Positions 14,226 to 22,472 are shown, counted from the first letter of the stretch. The stretch is 22,472 bases of DNA from JBARCX01 sp049794535 (GCA_049794535.1 JBARCX010000119.1:1-22472), one strand, 5' to 3'. Made by a program: numbers and translations. The notes: a model not told the origin generated them from the sequence alone.

Positions 14226-16078
14226 TAGCCGCCGACCGCCGGTTGTGCTGCAGGTATGGCTGAGCTGCTGGCGGGTGCTGGGGCGCTGCCGGCGGGTGCG
14301 GGAGAGGTCGGTACATCGTCTACCTGCAAGCTGCCGTTGACCGGACGAGCCAGGCCATTCTGGAACTTCGCCCAGATTAGTACGCGACGCACGCGGCCGA
14401 ATGAATCGGCGGCGAGCTGGCCGCTAGCGCCAGGCAAATAGCTGTCTGGGTGTGCGCGCATCCAGTCGATGTACGGCACCAGGCTCCACGCATCCATGCC
14501 GAACGCGAACAATCGCGATGCCGTGCCGCGCGTGGCCGGCAGGGCGGCGATGATGTCATCGCGCTTGGGTAAGCCGGGCTGTGCATCGAACATCCACGGC
14601 GCGTCACAGAATTCCACGCCTTCGAGATCGTTGTCGGCGCCTGCGTTGTCGGTGCCGGCATAGACGTGTGAGGTAGCGAACACGGGCAGGCTGATGTGCG
14701 CCACACGCAGTTGCGGCAACAGCAGTCGTGCTTGCTCGGGGCGCATGCTGATGAAGATGCCTGCATCGGTGCCTGCATTGGCGGCGTTCAATGCGGTGAC
14801 GGTATCGGCGTAATTCACGGTGCCGGTGGTGATCTGCCCGTTGCCGGCAACTTGACCGCCGTGCGCTTCGAATTCGGCCTTGAATGCCTGCGCGGCGCGG
14901 CTGGCGAAGTCGTCACTGGAGGTGACGACGTACGCGTTGTGCAGACCGCGTTCGATCATGTGATCGGCGACTTGCGCACCTTCGGTTTCCGGGCGCAGAG
15001 CGAATTCGCTGGCACCGCTGGCCGGCAGACTCTTGTCGTCAGGGTGATTCAGTGCGAGCACCGGAACGGGCAGCTGTGCTTGCGCGAATATCGCACTGAC
15101 CTCTGGGCGGGTCAGTGGGCCGATGATCATCTGCGCACCATCGACAACGGCCTGCTGATAGGCACTAACGGCGCTGGCCGCGTTGCCGCCGCTGTCGTAC
15201 ACGCGCACGGTCGGGCGCGGTGCGTTATTGCTGGTGGCGTCGAAGTAAGCCGCGAAGAAGCCTTCGCGAATCGCTGCGCTGGCCGCCATCAGGCCATCGT
15301 TGTTCGGGAGTAGCAGGGCGATGTGTGCGGGTACTTTGTAACCCTCGCGCACGTTGGCATTGGCGCCGGGTAGCAGTGTGCCGACCGGCTGTCCCAGCGT
15401 CGGCTGGGTTTGTGCCACGACCACGCCGAGTTGGGTCAGCGCCTGGTTGATCCACGGCACCATGCGGTCGTCAGGCTTCATGCCGGCAGCGCGTTGCTTG
15501 AGTGCGTCTGCACCGAGCTTGGCGAGCTGGTCGATGGCTTGTTTGCGGTTTTGGTTGCGGTCGATGCCTTGCAACAGGTCATCCATCTGCACGCGAGTGC
15601 GCCCTGCGCCCCAGAAGTCGCCCGTGGCGGACATGGCCTGCGCACGTAGTTCAAGCAGGCGTACTTGCAGCGCGGACGGTACGGCGACAGTCGGTTGGGT
15701 GGTGAGTCGCAGTGCGGTCTGTGGATCGTGCTGGCGCAGGGCAATCTCGGCTTGCAGCAGGTCCAGTCGTACCGGGGCGTCGTCACTCAGGTGGTCGCGA
15801 CGAATGCTGGCGACGATGGGGGCGGCGCGATCGTAGGCGTTCTCTTGACGGTAGGCTTCAGCGGCAAGCAGGCGGTAATAGTCGCTGCGGCCCTGGGTTT
15901 GTCCGGCGAGGGTGATGTACGCCTGTGCGGCCTGGTCGAATTGGCCATTGTTGGCCAGTGCGGCGGCGTTCTGCGCGGCGGCGATTTCGGCGGGCGAGCG
16001 GGGTGTGACGGTGGGTACGCAGGCGCTCAGTGCCAGCGAGATCAGCAGGCCAATGGCCGCGGCGCGGAACAGGCGCAT
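14225..16078 (-). CDS. lpoA: Penicillin-binding protein activator LpoA (LppC family) lipoprotein
   Basis: LpoA is an outer-membrane lipoprotein that reaches through the periplasm and activates the peptidoglycan synthase PBP1a. The 617-residue product (E. coli 678) begins MRLFRAAAIGLLISLALSAC with the lipidated Cys20. A TPR-like N-domain follows (about 25-220), then a periplasmic-binding-protein-like C-domain (about 255-575) with HIALLLPNNDG, IREGFFAAYFD, QMIIGPLTRPEVSAI and RLFAFGMDAW. The tail is Ala/Pro/Ser-rich. The ATG at 16078 is chosen for the signal peptide and the AAGGGA site 7 bases upstream, although the frame stays open to 16327 inside the repeat element. yraN follows. Confidence 0.92.
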   Translation of the reverse strand: MRLFRAAAIGLLISLALSACVPTVTPRSPAEIAAAQNAAALANNGQFDQAAQAYITLAGQTQGRSDYYRLLAAEAYRQENAYDRAAPIVASIRRDHLSDDAPVRLDLLQAEIALRQHDPQTALRLTTQPTVAVPSALQVRLLELRAQAMSATGDFWGAGRTRVQMDDLLQGIDRNQNRKQAIDQLAKLGADALKQRAAGMKPDDRMVPWINQALTQLGVVVAQTQPTLGQPVGTLLPGANANVREGYKVPAHIALLLPNNDGLMAASAAIREGFFAAYFDATSNNAPRPTVRVYDSGGNAASAVSAYQQAVVDGAQMIIGPLTRPEVSAIFAQAQLPVPVLALNHPDDKSLPASGASEFALRPETEGAQVADHMIERGLHNAYVVTSSDDFASRAAQAFKAEFEAHGGQVAGNGQITTGTVNYADTVTALNAANAGTDAGIFISMRPEQARLLLPQLRVAHISLPVFATSHVYAGTDNAGADNDLEGVEFCDAPWMFDAQPGLPKRDDIIAALPATRGTASRLFAFGMDAWSLVPYIDWMRAHPDSYLPGASGQLAADSFGRVRRVLIWAKFQNGLARPVNGSLQVDDVPTSPAPAGSAPAPASSSAIPAAQPAVGG

Positions 16079-16155
16079 GAAGAATCCCTTGATCGTTATC
16101 GGTATGGTCGGCGATTGCGCGATCATAGCGGATCGTATTGCCGCGTCGCGGCATG

Positions 16156-16421
16156 AGAGCCTGTTCAATGTCTCCACGTAGCCCGCGTTGCCCCTGACTG
16201 GCCGCCAGGTGGTAGTACATGGCGCAGCGCCTAAACCGCGCGCTGCCGCATGGCGGCCAGTCAGAGGCAACCCATTTTTATTGAGTGCAGGGGCCGGATC
16301 TGTTTGCGCCCATGCCTGCGTTATCACTTAGTCGTGTACCGACGTACACTCCCTCGTTCTTCCTTGGCCTGCGCGCAAACAGCTTCCGGCGCGGGCCACG
16401 TGGAGGCATTGAACAGGCTCT
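16156..16421. repeat. Nested inverted-repeat element (three-way-junction palindrome) between lpoA and rsmI
   Basis: Outer arms 16156-16187 and 16390-16421 are inverted copies with only two mismatches in 32 bases. Inside lie two further palindromes: arm 1, 16187-16207 against 16251-16271 (20 of 21 bases), and arm 2, about 16294-16317 against 16367-16391 (imperfect), with a 6-bp hairpin (16334-16349) within its loop. The whole could fold into a stem with two long hairpins. It fills nearly the whole gap between the divergent genes, so their promoters must lie in or beside it. It resembles a MITE or other palindromic mobile unit. No target-site duplication is evident and no second copy lies in the window. 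Confidence 0.7.
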
Positions 16422-16434
16422 TAGGAAGTCGCTG

Positions 16435-17262
16435 ATGTCACATGTCCAACCAGGCTGCCTTTGGGTGGTTGCCACGCCGATCGGCCATCGCGATGACATC
16501 TCAGCGCGCGCGATCGAGACGTTGCGCTCGGTGTCCGTCATCGCGGCCGAGGACACCCGGCATAGTCGCCCGTTGTTGATTCATCACAACATTGACGTGC
16601 CGATGATCGCGCTGCATGACCATAACGAGCGCGATGCAATGGAGTCGGTGGTGCGGCGGTTGCTGGGCGGAGAGTCAGTTGCGCTGATCTCCGATGCCGG
16701 TACGCCGTTGATCAGCGACCCTGGGTTCCGGCTAGTGCGCGCAGCGCGTGCAGCGGGCATTCGTTGCGTACCGGTGCCGGGCGCGTGCGCGGCGATCGCG
16801 GCGCTATCGGTAGCGGGCCTGCCCAGTGACCGCTTCGTGTTCGAGGGCTTTTTGCCGCCTAAGGCTGCAGCGCGGCGCGCTCGTCTGCAGGAGTTGGCCT
16901 CCGATGGGCGCACGCTGATCTTTTATGAGTCTTCGCACCGTGTCGCCGAGAGCCTGGCCGATATGCGTGATGTGTTCGGCAGCGAGCGCGAGGCCGTACT
17001 GGCGCGTGAATTGACCAAGCTGTTTGAGACCGTGCTCGGTGAGCCGTTGGCGGAACTTGCCGGGCGGGTAGCCAATGACCCGGACCAGCAGCGTGGCGAG
17101 TGCGTATTGCTGGTTGCAGGTTGTGGCGAAGAGGTTGATGCAAAGTTGGTCGAGGGGCGGCGTATCTTCGCCATCCTGCGTGAGGAGTTGCCGCCGGCGA
17201 AGGCGGCCAAGCTCGCCGCGGCCATCAGTGGGGCGCCGCGCAAGCAGCTCTACGAGGGCTAG
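16435..17262 (+). CDS. rsmI: 16S rRNA 2'-O-ribose C1402 methyltransferase RsmI
   Basis: RsmI uses S-adenosylmethionine to methylate the 2'-OH of C1402 in 16S rRNA, at the decoding centre. The 275-residue product is near the E. coli length (286). It shows the tetrapyrrole-methylase fold motifs LWVVATPIGHRDDISARA, AAEDTRHS, ALISDAGTPLISDPG, VPGACAAIAAL and FYESSHR, and the C-terminal PPAKAAKLAA helix region. The ATG at 16435 has AGGAAG 6 bases upstream. The 50 codons open before it fall in the repeat element and have no family similarity. It is divergent from lpoA, and rnpB follows. Confidence 0.95.
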   Translation: MSHVQPGCLWVVATPIGHRDDISARAIETLRSVSVIAAEDTRHSRPLLIHHNIDVPMIALHDHNERDAMESVVRRLLGGESVALISDAGTPLISDPGFRLVRAARAAGIRCVPVPGACAAIAALSVAGLPSDRFVFEGFLPPKAAARRARLQELASDGRTLIFYESSHRVAESLADMRDVFGSEREAVLARELTKLFETVLGEPLAELAGRVANDPDQQRGECVLLVAGCGEEVDAKLVEGRRIFAILREELPPAKAAKLAAAISGAPRKQLYEG

Positions 17263-17272
17263 TAACGGGCTT

Positions 17273-17352
17273 AGAAATAAGTGAGAGGAGTGAGAAACGA
17301 GTAAGGGCAGCTGCTCCGTGCACTCGTTTCTCAATCCTCTTCACTCATTTCT
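17273..17352 (+). repeat. Long inverted repeat after rsmI, probable terminator
   Basis: About 30 bases at 17273-17302 are repeated inverted at 17322-17352 with only a few mismatches. The inner 12 bp (TGAGAAACGAGT at 17291-17302, ACTCGTTTCTCA at 17322-17333) are perfect. It lies between the rsmI stop and the rnpB promoter and would end the rsmI message in a long hairpin. A smaller CGCC-TTC-GGCG hairpin follows near 17357-17367. A dispersed repeat is the alternative. Confidence 0.5.
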
Positions 17353-17375
17353 CAAACGCCTTCGGCGCTTTCCAC

Positions 17376-17381
17376 TACAAT
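17376..17381 (+). promoter_or_regulatory. Candidate -10 box of rnpB
   Basis: TACAAT lies 5-6 bases before the first base of the RNase P RNA terminal helix, exactly where a -10 should be for a transcript starting near 17387. No clear TTGACA-like -35 is visible 17 bases upstream. Confidence 0.5.
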
Positions 17382-17385
17382 GTTT

Positions 17386-17754
<369 letters not shown>

Positions 17755-17772
17755 TCTTTCTATGCGCGTCTG

Positions 17773-17802
17773 CCACCGATGTGTTTCATCACGCATCGGT
17801 GG
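17773..17802 (+). terminator. Hairpin downstream of rnpB
   Basis: CCACCGATG (17773-17781) and CATCGGTGG (17794-17802) form a 9-bp stem with a 12-base loop, 19 bases after the rnpB 3' end. No T-run follows. Probably termination or 3' processing. The rest of 17803-17984 shows no gene. Confidence 0.45.
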
Positions 17803-17984
17803 TAGCGCGTGGGATGAATGGCGATTCATTCGATGGGTTTTTCGCGGCGCATTTCTGGCCGCGATTACGCGTGCTCGAATCGCAAAAAAACTACGTCATT
17901 CAATCACCTTGACGTGGTTCCTCGAAATAGCTGGAATTTCCGCCACACCTTCGCCTTTCTCCTTGATTCACAAGCGAAAATCCC

Positions 17985-18013
17985 TTGACAGTCTCAAGGG
18001 GCGAGATTATCGT
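17985..18013 (+). promoter_or_regulatory. Promoter of the mra/dcw cluster
   Basis: TTGACA (17985-17990, perfect) and TATCGT (18008-18013, 4 of 6) are separated by 17 bases. The -10 touches the first GTGGG unit of the MraZ operator, so MraZ binding would block initiation directly. Confidence 0.65.
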
Positions 18014-18056
18014 GGGCCCACGTGTGAAATCGTGGGAATTAGTGGAGAGATTGGGT
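18012..18056 (+). promoter_or_regulatory. MraZ operator: tandem GTGGG-type repeats
   Basis: GTGGG, GTGTG, GTGGG and GTGGA begin at 18012, 18022, 18032 and 18042, exactly 10 bases apart, each followed by a 5-base spacer. A fifth TGGG at 18052 is one base out of phase. MraZ is known to bind TGGG repeats with 5-base spacers upstream of its own operon. The last units overlap the mraZ ribosome site (GGAGAG, 18044-18049). Confidence 0.8.
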
Positions 18057-18057
18057 C

Positions 18058-18504
18058 GTGTTCCAAGGCGAAACCGCCATCACTGTTGACGATAAAGGCC
18101 GTCTAGCTATCCCGACGGCTTATCGGGAGCTGGTGGCCGGCGCTTGCGCCAATCGTCTGGTGATCACCTACAACCCCTTCGAGTCGGGCTGCCTCTGGCT
18201 GTTTCCGTACGCGGAGTGGGAGCAGGTGCGCGATCAGGTCAATGCACTTCCCAAGGTCAAAGCCGCTCACCGCGACATGCAGATGAAGCTGGTGGGTGCC
18301 GCTGCCGTGGTCGAGCCGGACGGTGCTGTGCGAATTCTTTTGCCAGCGAGTCAGCGCGCCGCGGCGGGTATCGAGAAGAAGGCGGTACTGCTGGGCATGG
18401 GCAACAAGTTCGAGCTTTGGAGCGAACAGGCCCACCTGGCCAAGATCCGCCAGACCATCGGCGAAGACGACATCACGAATGAAATGGCGGATCTGCGCCT
18501 GTAA
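18058..18504 (+). CDS. mraZ: Transcriptional regulator MraZ
   Basis: MraZ is a dodecameric AbrB-like DNA-binding protein that represses its own dcw operon. The 148-residue product (typical 140-155) begins with a GTG codon 8 bases after GGAGAG. It carries two SpoVT-AbrB repeats: AITVDDKGRLAIPTAYRE, and VEPDGAVRILLPASQR followed by VLLGMGNKFELWSEQ. It starts the division cluster, 50 bases before rsmH, directly downstream of a promoter and five MraZ-box-like repeats, so it is probably autoregulated. Confidence 0.97.
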   Translation: MFQGETAITVDDKGRLAIPTAYRELVAGACANRLVITYNPFESGCLWLFPYAEWEQVRDQVNALPKVKAAHRDMQMKLVGAAAVVEPDGAVRILLPASQRAAAGIEKKAVLLGMGNKFELWSEQAHLAKIRQTIGEDDITNEMADLRL

Positions 18505-18554
18505 CAGGCTGCGGTCATCGCGTAACGAAATAACGGGAACGGGAGTGCGGCACG

Positions 18555-19493
18555 ATGGCCGAGCAGTTGCGGCACATCCCGGTGATGCTGGGTGAAGCAG
18601 TGGAGGGACTCGCCGTGCGGGAAGGCGGGAGGTATCTCGATGGCACGTTTGGACGCGGCGGTCACGCACGCGCCGTGCTGTCTCGCCTCGGTCCCGATGG
18701 TCGCCTGTTTCTGATGGATCGTGACCCGCAAGCGATTGCTACGGCGCAGGCGGAGTTTGCTGGCGATCCGCGCGTTTCCATCCGACATGCCAATTTCTCT
18801 ACGCTGGCCGAGTGGGACGAAACCGCGGCCGGCCTCGACGGCATCCTGCTTGACTTGGGTGTGTCCTCGCCGCAGTTGGATGAAGCTGCGCGCGGCTTCA
18901 GCTTCATGGCCGATGCGCCGTTGGATATGCGCATGGACACCACGCAGGGTGAGAGCGCGGCGGATTTTATCGCCAGTGCCTCCGAGCGTGAGATTGCCGA
19001 CGTGCTGTGGGTATTCGGCGAGGAGCGCTTCAGCCGCAAGATCGCCAAGGCGATCGTCGCGCAGCGCGAGGAGGCGCCGATCGCACGCACTGGCGAATTG
19101 GCCGCACTGATCGAGCGCGTGGTGGGTCGTCGCGAGCCTGGCAAACACCCAGCAACGCGTAGCTTCCAGGCACTGCGCATCCGCGTGAACGGCGAATTGG
19201 ATGCATTGCAGCAGGGGCTCAATGCTGCGCTGGAGCGGTTAAACGTCGGTGGCCGCTTGTCGGTGATCAGTTTCCACTCGCTGGAAGATCGTGCGGTGAA
19301 GCTCTTCATTCGCGATCACTCCGGGCGTGTGCAAGGCAGTCGCCGCGGGCCGCCGGTACAGGCGGCGCCAGCGCGACTCACTGCGATTGGTAAAGCGCAA
19401 TTTCCCTCCCATGCCGAATTGGTCGTGAATCCGCGCTCGCGCTCGGCGGTGCTGCGTGTGGCCGAGAAGCTTCCCGATGAGGGGCGAGCATGA
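18555..19493 (+). CDS. rsmH: 16S rRNA N4-cytosine C1402 methyltransferase RsmH (MraW)
   Basis: RsmH methylates N4 of C1402 in 16S rRNA, the same base whose ribose RsmI methylates; both genes are in this window, 1.3 kb apart. The 312-residue product has HIPVMLGEAV, the SAM loop YLDGTFGRGGHA (27-38), LLDLGVSSPQLD, RMDTTQGESA, HPATRSFQALRI and ISFHSLEDR. GGGAG lies about 10 bases before the ATG. The stop overlaps the ftsL start by 4 bases (ATGA). Confidence 0.97.
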   Translation: MAEQLRHIPVMLGEAVEGLAVREGGRYLDGTFGRGGHARAVLSRLGPDGRLFLMDRDPQAIATAQAEFAGDPRVSIRHANFSTLAEWDETAAGLDGILLDLGVSSPQLDEAARGFSFMADAPLDMRMDTTQGESAADFIASASEREIADVLWVFGEERFSRKIAKAIVAQREEAPIARTGELAALIERVVGRREPGKHPATRSFQALRIRVNGELDALQQGLNAALERLNVGGRLSVISFHSLEDRAVKLFIRDHSGRVQGSRRGPPVQAAPARLTAIGKAQFPSHAELVVNPRSRSAVLRVAEKLPDEGRA

Positions 19494-19762
19494 AAGTGCT
19501 CGGCGTTGGCTTCTTGTTGATACTGCTCGGTGCAGTGTTGATCAGCGCCATCGGTGTGGTATGGACGCGCCATCAAAGTCGCGTGCTGTTCGTGCAGCTT
19601 ACCCAGCTGCAGAACCAGCGCGACGACATCAATATTGAATACGGTAAGTTGGAGCTGGAACAGGCGACTTGGGCCGAGCCGCGTCGCATCGATAGCGAGT
19701 CGCGCAGCAAGCTGGGCATGGTTACGCCGCGCCCGCAAGACATCCAGCTGGTGAGTCAATGA
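19490..19762 (+). CDS. ftsL: Cell division protein FtsL
   Basis: FtsL is a small bitopic divisome protein that links FtsQ/FtsB to activation of FtsW-FtsI. The 90 residues comprise a very short cytosolic start, one membrane helix (about 4-24, LGVGFLLILLGAVLISAIGV), and a periplasmic coiled-coil stretch (VQLTQLQNQRDDINIEYGKL) ending in a TWAEPRRIDSESRSKLGM segment typical of FtsL. Both ends overlap neighbours by ATGA (rsmH before, ftsI after), indicating coupled translation. Confidence 0.93.
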   Translation: MKVLGVGFLLILLGAVLISAIGVVWTRHQSRVLFVQLTQLQNQRDDINIEYGKLELEQATWAEPRRIDSESRSKLGMVTPRPQDIQLVSQ

Positions 19763-21576
19763 GCTGGCGCAACCGTCCCACAGGCAATCATTCCGGCCGC
19801 CGTCACGGTGCTGGCCCCAGTGCGCGCAAGCGCATGGTGCTGGTGGTCAGTGTGCTTGGGCTTGCCTCGCTGGGATTGGTTGCGCGCGCATTCGATCTGC
19901 AGGTGGTGCGTAAGCAGTTCTATCAGGATCAGGCCGATGCGCGATTCCTGCGCGAAATGCAGATCCCGGTATCGCGCGGCACCATCTACGATCGCAACGG
20001 TGAGCCGCTGGCAGTGTCCACGCCGGTGACGTCGATCTGGGCCAATCCGCCTGAAGTGCTGGAGAACGCAGATCGCATCCCCCAGCTTGCCAAAGCGCTC
20101 GGCGTCGATTCCAGCGAACTGACCGACCGGTTGTCGCAGCGTTCCAATATGGAATTCACGTATCTGCGTCGACAGATGGATCCCGATGCGGCGCAGGCTG
20201 TGCTGAGTCTGGGTATCCCGGGCATCTATGGACAGCGCGAATACCGTCGTTTCTATCCATCGGGTGAAGTGACCGCGCACGTGATCGGTTTCACCAACGT
20301 CGATGACCACGGCCAGGAAGGGCTGGAGCTGGCGTTCGACGATTGGCTTGCCGGCAAGCCGGGCGCCAAGCGGGTTATTCGCGATCGCATGGGCCACATC
20401 GTGGAGGATGTGGAGCAGGTGCGTGCGCCGCAGCCGGGCAAGGACATCACGCTCAGCATCGATCGGCGCATCCAGTTCCTTGCCTATAACGAACTGAAAA
20501 ATGCGATCGATCAGTCCGGTGCCGATTCCGGTTCGATGGTAATTATCGACGTGACGAACGGCGAAGTGCTGGCGATGGTCAGTCTGCCAACCTTCAACCC
20601 CAATGCGCTGCAGAGCAGTGTGCCGGGGACCCGACGTAACCGCGCCGTCACCGACGTGATCGAGCCGGGCTCGACGATCAAGCCGGTATTGATGGCTGCT
20701 GCGTTGTCCAGCGGCAAGTACACGCCGACGAGTCCGCTGATCGATACCACCGGCGGCCACTGGTACTACTACGGTAAAGACATTCACGACACGCACAACT
20801 GGGGCGTACTGACGCCGACCGGTGTGATCACCAAGTCCAGCAATGTGGGCGCAGCACATATCGCGACACAGCTCGACACCGCGCTGATGTACGACACCTA
20901 TCGTGCGTTTGGCTTGGGTGACAGCACCGGTAGCGGGTTTCCGGGTGAGTCGTCTGGTTTGCTGCGGGTCGGCAAAAGCTGGCGCCCGATCGAAAAAGCC
21001 ATCTTGGGTTATGGCTACGGCTTGAACGTTACCGTGCTGCAGTTGGCCAATGTCTACGCGACCATTGCCGATGCGGGTGTCATGCATCCGCCGACCTTTG
21101 TCAAAGGCGCCGACAACGACCCGAAGACCATCATCGATCCGCAGATCGCCTCTGAGCTGATCGGCATGTTGGAAACCGTCACTCAGCCTGGCGGCACGGC
21201 AGCACCTTATGCGTGGATCGCCAACTACACCGTAGCGGGTAAGACAGGTACCGCGCACAAAGCGTCGGTCGGTGGTTACTCAAAGAGTAACTACGGCGCA
21301 GCCTTTGCCGGCATTGTGCCCGCCACCCGGCCACGGTTGGCCGCGGCGGTGGTGGTCGATAACCCGAAGAAGGGTAGCTACTACGGTGGCCTGGTCTCCG
21401 GCCCGGTGTTTGCCAAAGTGATGGAAGGTGCGCTGCGCTTGCTCGATGTGCCGCCGGACAACATCGGCCGCTGGTACGTCGGTGGCCCCTTGCAAGGCCA
21501 AAACGGGCTGATTGGAAACAAGCCGCCGGACGCGCCGAATATCGAAGAAGCACGTGGTGAGGAGGCGACGCCATGA
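19759..21576 (+). CDS. ftsI: Peptidoglycan D,D-transpeptidase FtsI (PBP3)
   Basis: FtsI cross-links septal peptidoglycan and is the division-specific class B penicillin-binding protein, a beta-lactam target. The 605-residue product has a basic cytosolic start, one membrane helix (about 27-43), the non-catalytic pedestal domain (PVSRGTIYDRNG at about 70, GQEGLELAFDDWL at about 185) and the transpeptidase domain. That domain has STIK (Ser305 nucleophile), SSN (360-362) and KTGT (495-498), all intact and spaced as in E. coli PBP3. The gene overlaps ftsL and murE by 4 bases each. Confidence 0.97.
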   Translation: MSWRNRPTGNHSGRRHGAGPSARKRMVLVVSVLGLASLGLVARAFDLQVVRKQFYQDQADARFLREMQIPVSRGTIYDRNGEPLAVSTPVTSIWANPPEVLENADRIPQLAKALGVDSSELTDRLSQRSNMEFTYLRRQMDPDAAQAVLSLGIPGIYGQREYRRFYPSGEVTAHVIGFTNVDDHGQEGLELAFDDWLAGKPGAKRVIRDRMGHIVEDVEQVRAPQPGKDITLSIDRRIQFLAYNELKNAIDQSGADSGSMVIIDVTNGEVLAMVSLPTFNPNALQSSVPGTRRNRAVTDVIEPGSTIKPVLMAAALSSGKYTPTSPLIDTTGGHWYYYGKDIHDTHNWGVLTPTGVITKSSNVGAAHIATQLDTALMYDTYRAFGLGDSTGSGFPGESSGLLRVGKSWRPIEKAILGYGYGLNVTVLQLANVYATIADAGVMHPPTFVKGADNDPKTIIDPQIASELIGMLETVTQPGGTAAPYAWIANYTVAGKTGTAHKASVGGYSKSNYGAAFAGIVPATRPRLAAAVVVDNPKKGSYYGGLVSGPVFAKVMEGALRLLDVPPDNIGRWYVGGPLQGQNGLIGNKPPDAPNIEEARGEEATP

Positions 21577-22472
21577 GCGAAGCGCGTCTTGATCACCTGC
21601 TACAAGGCATAGCCGACACCGCCGCATTGAGCGGCATTGTCGTTTCCGGGCTAGGCCTGGATTCGCGCAAGATCAATGCGGGCGATGCGTTCTTCGCACT
21701 GCGTGGCACACGCGACCATGGCATTGAATTCGCCGCCGGTGCCGTCGCGCGCGGTGCGCGAGTCGTGCTGGCTGAGGCGCCGGAAGTGAGTGCACCAGCA
21801 CTGGACGTGCCGGTGCTATGGGTCGATGGGTTGCATACGCAAGTCGGCGAGATTGCGGCGCGCTTCTATGGTCGGCCGTCCGCTTCGTTGCGGATCATTG
21901 GCGTCACCGGCACCAACGGTAAAACCTCCACCGTGCAATTGCTGGCGCAGGCGCTGGAGTTGCTTGGGCATCGCGCGGCCACCATCGGCACGTTGGGTGC
22001 TGGGCTGCATGGCCAGCTGCAGGAAGGCGAGCGCACCACACCAGACGCCATCAGCGTGCAGCACTTGCTGGCTGAATTCAGCGCGACCGGTGCCAGTCAC
22101 GTGGCGATGGAAGTGTCTTCGCATGCCTTGGAGCAGGGACGTGTCGCCGGTGTGGATTTCGAAGTGGCAGCGTTCACCAATCTCACCCGTGACCATCTCG
22201 ATTATCACGGCAGCATGGAGGCCTACGGCGCAGCGAAGGCCAAACTGTTCGCGTGGCCAGGTCTTAGGTCTGCTGCGATCAATACGGACGATGCGTTCGG
22301 TCACGATCTGGCGACGCAGTTGCCTGCGAACGTAATACCGCTGCGCTTGAGCATTGCCGATGACCGTAACGCGGATATCGCTGCCAGCGCGATCGTCACC
22401 TCGGCGGAAGGCATCAGTTTCAAGTTGCGCACCCCGTGGGGCACGCATGCGATTCGTAGCACGCTACTTGGC
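21573..22472 (+). CDS. murE: UDP-N-acetylmuramoyl-tripeptide synthetase MurE, N-terminal part
   Basis: MurE adds the third amino acid (meso-diaminopimelate expected in Gram-negatives) to UDP-MurNAc-L-Ala-D-Glu in the cytosol, using ATP. The window contains 300 codons and the frame is open at the end. Seen: the UDP-MurNAc-binding N-domain with GLDSRKINAGDAFFALRG, the ATP loop GVTGTNGKTST, TTPDA, AMEVSSHALEQGRV and NLTRDHLDYHG with the KAKLF carbamyl-lysine region. The substrate-deciding DNPR/C-terminal region lies outside. The ATG overlaps the ftsI TGA and follows GAGGAGG. Confidence 0.96.
   Translation, partial: MSEARLDHLLQGIADTAALSGIVVSGLGLDSRKINAGDAFFALRGTRDHGIEFAAGAVARGARVVLAEAPEVSAPALDVPVLWVDGLHTQVGEIAARFYGRPSASLRIIGVTGTNGKTSTVQLLAQALELLGHRAATIGTLGAGLHGQLQEGERTTPDAISVQHLLAEFSATGASHVAMEVSSHALEQGRVAGVDFEVAAFTNLTRDHLDYHGSMEAYGAAKAKLFAWPGLRSAAINTDDAFGHDLATQLPANVIPLRLSIADDRNADIAASAIVTSAEGISFKLRTPWGTHAIRSTLLG

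Noticed and set aside
16157..16434. N-terminal extensions of lpoA (to 16327) and rsmI (from 16285)
   Set aside because: The extra residues lie in the palindromic repeat. The proper starts at 16078 and 16435 have good ribosome sites and match family N-termini.
19756..21258. 500-residue open frame antisense to ftsI
   Set aside because: It mirrors the GC-rich third-position pattern of ftsI, has no recognisable domain, and ftsI is intact and conserved on the other strand.

Overview
The window is a roughly 60 % G+C chromosomal segment of a gammaproteobacterium. It most likely belongs to the Xanthomonadales/Lysobacterales, perhaps Rhodanobacteraceae (Dyella, Rhodanobacter or Luteibacter type). The reasons are the order lpoA/yraN - rsmI - rnpB - mraZ - rsmH - ftsL - ftsI - murE, a VirB7 lipoprotein with a C-terminal N0-like domain, and an effector with the XVIPCD secretion domain. 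Both of the last two traits are hallmarks of the bacteria-killing type IV secretion system (X-T4SS) of this order. The genus is inferred; the order is fairly secure.

Layout. (1) 1-920, minus strand: the 5' part of metE (B12-independent methionine synthase) behind a cobalamin riboswitch and a hairpin that pairs with the metE Shine-Dalgarno. (2) 943-1929, minus: dusB, possibly transcribed without a leader. (3) 2015-4453, plus: a membrane TPR-GGDEF diguanylate cyclase and an exported histidine phosphatase, closed by a strong palindrome. (4) 4536-6657: divergent transporters nupG (nucleosides, minus) and rhtC (threonine/amino-acid efflux, plus). (5) 6706-8672, minus: an FAD-linked 2-hydroxyacid dehydrogenase translationally coupled to a small Fe-S-type uracil-DNA glycosylase. 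(6) 8837-13385, minus: a rearranged X-T4SS remnant, virB7 - virB8 - truncated virB9 - decapitated lipoprotein (probable immunity protein) - XVIPCD lipase effector - exported cysteine-containing protein (candidate immunity). (7) 13869-16078, minus: yraN and lpoA. (8) 16156-16421: a nested inverted-repeat element filling the divergent lpoA/rsmI gap. (9) 16435-22472, plus: rsmI, rnpB, then the division and cell-wall (dcw) cluster mraZ-rsmH-ftsL-ftsI-murE, with a promoter and a repeat operator for MraZ.

The housekeeping parts are ordinary. The accessory part is the T4SS remnant. About 90 codons of virB9 run directly, in a different reading frame, into the lipobox of a putative immunity lipoprotein. 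This looks like an internal deletion that removed the rest of the secretion machine (virB9 C-terminus and anything beyond) together with the immunity protein's signal peptide, while leaving an intact-looking effector. The effector keeps a Ser-Asp-His lipase triad and its secretion domain, but no complete secretion apparatus is visible here.
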